15,065 nt of DNA from JBQTKD01 sp052389435 (GTDB taxonomy: Bacteria > Actinomycetota > Actinomycetes > Sporichthyales > Sporichthyaceae). The notes beneath the pieces were generated by a model, which was given only the letters and a program-made list of their open reading frames with translations, was not told the DNA's origin and ran no database searches. The position numbers and the translations under genes were made by a program. Location: positions 1 to 15,065 of the forward strand of contig JBQTIB010000185.1 in the NCBI GenBank assembly GCA_052389435.1, given 5' to 3'. This document shows positions 14,142-15,065 of this stretch, one piece after another. The number at the start of each line of letters is the position of its first letter. Positions within the stretch are counted from its first letter, which is position 1.

Positions 14142-14288
14142 ATGAAGTTCCACGATTTGGCTGCGCCGTTCGAGCGAGCCGCGATAGGACAAACGGGTGA
14201 TACCCGCCAGATCGACCGGCGGGTCACGAACGAGCACCGTTGGCCGGGGGGCCAGCACACGGTGCGACACGGGGCCGGGGGGCGATGA
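14142..14288 (+). CDS. Possible 48-aa small protein coupled to the exported enzyme
   Basis: ATG 14142 opens a frame MKFHDLAAPFERAAIGQTGD ending in TGA 14286-14288, which overlaps the next ATG (ATGA at 14285). An AGAGAGG stretch at 14123-14129 is the only RBS candidate, twelve bases upstream, longer than ideal. The peptide is polar and basic at its end (HTVRHGAGGR), with no membrane segment and no known domain. The overlap with the following start favours translation. The several inverted repeats inside it (14194-14265) suggest that it may instead be a regulatory leader. Confidence 0.35.
   Translation: MKFHDLAAPFERAAIGQTGDTRQIDRRVTNEHRWPGGQHTVRHGAGGR
14194..14265 (+). promoter_or_regulatory. 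Leader with competing hairpins upstream of the exported enzyme gene
   Basis: CGGGT (14194-14198) can pair with ACCCG (14202-14206), but ACCCGCC (14202-14208) can also pair with GGCGGGT (14218-14224), so the two stems exclude each other. Downstream, GCACCGT (14234-14240) pairs with ACGGTGC (14259-14265), with an inner TGGCC/GGCCA stem (14241-14245, 14250-14254). The last stem ends 19 bases before ATG 14285. This arrangement could set translation or transcription of the next gene. Confidence 0.35.
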
Positions 14289-14942
14289 AGCGCGTGGCGA
14301 TGGCGCTCGTCTGCGCCCAGATGCTGGTGGTCGCGGTGGCCGCAACCACCGTGGTCTCCACGACCGCGAACGCCTTCGGCTGCCTGCCCGCAGACGTCGT
14401 CGTCGACCCGACCTCGACGGCGGGCCCTGGCCTCGACGTCGAACAGCACGCCAACGCCGCCGTCATCGCCAAGGCGGTGATCGCACGTCGCCTGCCGATC
14501 CGCGCGGCCGTCATTGCCGTCGCGACCGCCATGCAGGAGTCCAGCCTGCGCAACCTGTCCTACGGCGACCGAGACTCCCTCGGCCTGTTCCAGCAGCGCC
14601 CTTCGCAGGGCTGGGGAAACCCCACCCGCGCGATGGATCCCGTCGCCGCGACCAACGCCTTCCTCGACCGACTGGTCGATGTCCCGGGCTGGCCGCGCCT
14701 GCCACTCACGGTCGCGGCACAGGCCGTCCAGCGCAGCGCCTATCCCGACGCCTACGCGCGTTGGGAACCCCAAGCCACTGAACTGGCCGCTGGCCTACTC
14801 GGCCGTCCGTCCCCACCGTCGAGCGCCCCGCCGTCCGCGGCCGACCTGCCCGGACTGTTCGTGCTTGCCGACGGCCCACTGGCCGCACACGCCGAACGCT
14901 GGCCGACGAACTACCAAGGCGGCGAGGTCGTCGTCGCGACTA
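14285..14942 (+). pseudogene. Exported lysozyme-fold/transglycosylase-like protein, cut by an IS5-family element
   Basis: The start ATG 14285 gives a good signal peptide: MKRVAMALVCAQMLVVAVAA, then TTVVSTTANAFG, with cleavage likely near Ala30. The body has the features of a lytic-transglycosylase/lysozyme-like domain: AAVIAVATAMQESSLRNLSY with Glu85 as the likely catalytic acid, DRDSLGLFQQRPSQGWG as the core GLFQQR motif, and LTVAAQAVQRSAYPDAYARW as the closing helix. Such enzymes cut peptidoglycan locally so that the conjugation channel can be built. A linker rich in Pro and Ser follows (about 176-195). At codon 219 the reading meets the end of an insertion sequence; the remaining 11 residues before TGA 14975-14977 are insertion-derived. 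The missing C-terminus presumably lies beyond the element, outside the window. Confidence 0.8.
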
Positions 14943-15065
14943 GGGCGTGTCTCCTTATTCGAGTAGCCAGATGGTGATGGCTCGCAGGACGACGCCACCG
15001 CGGTAGGTGAGTGCGAGCTTGTCGTAGCGGGTGGCCAATCCTCGCCACTGCTTGAAAACGTTGAA
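14943..15065. mobile_element. End of an IS5-family insertion sequence
   Basis: The element appears to begin at GGGCGTGTCTCC (14943-14954), immediately after ACTA of the interrupted gene. The transposase stop is only 12 bases from this tip, the compact layout usual for this family. A TA at 14941-14942 next to the tip fits the TA target preference of the IS427 subgroup. The other end lies outside, so the inverted repeat and target duplication cannot be verified here. Confidence 0.8.
14955..15065 (-). CDS. IS5-family transposase, C-terminal 36 residues (partial)
   Basis: Read on the minus strand from the window edge, the frame gives FNVFKQWRGLATRYDKLAL, then TYRGGVVLRAITIWLLE, and stops at TAA (complement of 14955-14957). 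FKQWRG-ATRYDKLA-TYR is the conserved end of DDE transposases of the IS5 family (IS427-like): the catalytic Glu normally lies a few residues before this stretch, outside the window. The enzyme cuts and rejoins the element ends. The remainder of the gene lies beyond 15065, so whether it is intact is unknown. Confidence 0.9.
   Translation of the reverse strand, partial: FNVFKQWRGLATRYDKLALTYRGGVVLRAITIWLLE

Noticed and set aside
1..15065. CRISPR arrays, rRNA, tRNA genes and tandem repeats
   Set aside because: No regularly spaced repeats, no conserved rRNA stretches and no cloverleaf with a recognisable T-arm were found when reading both strands. Weak tRNA-like folds could escape the eye.

Overview
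The window is GC-rich (roughly 65-70%). It has the hallmarks of an actinomycete chromosome or large plasmid: frequent GTG starts, start/stop codons overlapping as ATGA or GTGA, a TrwC-type relaxase opening with MLTI, and a DUF2637/SpdB-like membrane protein. No rRNA, tRNA or CRISPR was recognised, so the genus cannot be fixed. Family names below come from recognised motifs, not from searches.

Region A (1-3400) is a decayed polymorphic-toxin/immunity array. It opens with the last 30 codons of an unidentified gene. Then come the tail of one HINT (intein-like autoprocessing) module joined to the start of a toxin domain, and a second HINT module with its own toxin C-terminus, broken by an in-frame TAG. 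After that lie the last 26 codons of a colicin-type HNH nuclease and the last part of a third toxin, also with an internal TAG. Three broken toxin ends are each followed by an intact immunity-type gene whose start overlaps the toxin stop: an unknown family at 1085, a colicin E9 Im-like protein at 1689 and an unknown family at 2129. A fourth immunity-type gene (SUKH/SMI1-KNR4-like, 2837) has a truncated duplicate of its 3' end at 1416-1595. The pattern is of a cell that kept the antidotes and lost the toxins.

Region B (3565-4855, minus strand) is a two-gene unit. An HTH regulator fused to a phospholipase D-like DUF5919-type domain is followed by a Nudix hydrolase. Operator-like repeats lie at the regulator's start.

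Region C (4958-14942, plus strand) is a conjugation module: an excisionase-like HTH protein, an unknown 183-aa protein, a cysteine-rich putative zinc protein, a VirD4/TraG coupling ATPase, a DUF4913-like protein, a DUF2637/SpdB-like membrane protein, a MOBF relaxase-helicase, a single-strand binding protein, and an exported lysozyme-fold/transglycosylase-like protein. The six junctions from 5230 to 9011 are 4-nt overlaps, so this is one coupled operon. In outline: the relaxase nicks and unwinds the element, SSB coats the strand, the coupling ATPase feeds it to the channel, the membrane protein helps spreading, and the murein enzyme opens the wall. The relaxase reading frame carries an extra C near 12596-12599. 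The last gene is cut by an IS5-family element whose transposase end fills 14943-15065. The relaxase-ssb gap (13466-13686) holds three consecutive inverted repeats and is the best candidate for an oriT or single-strand priming site.
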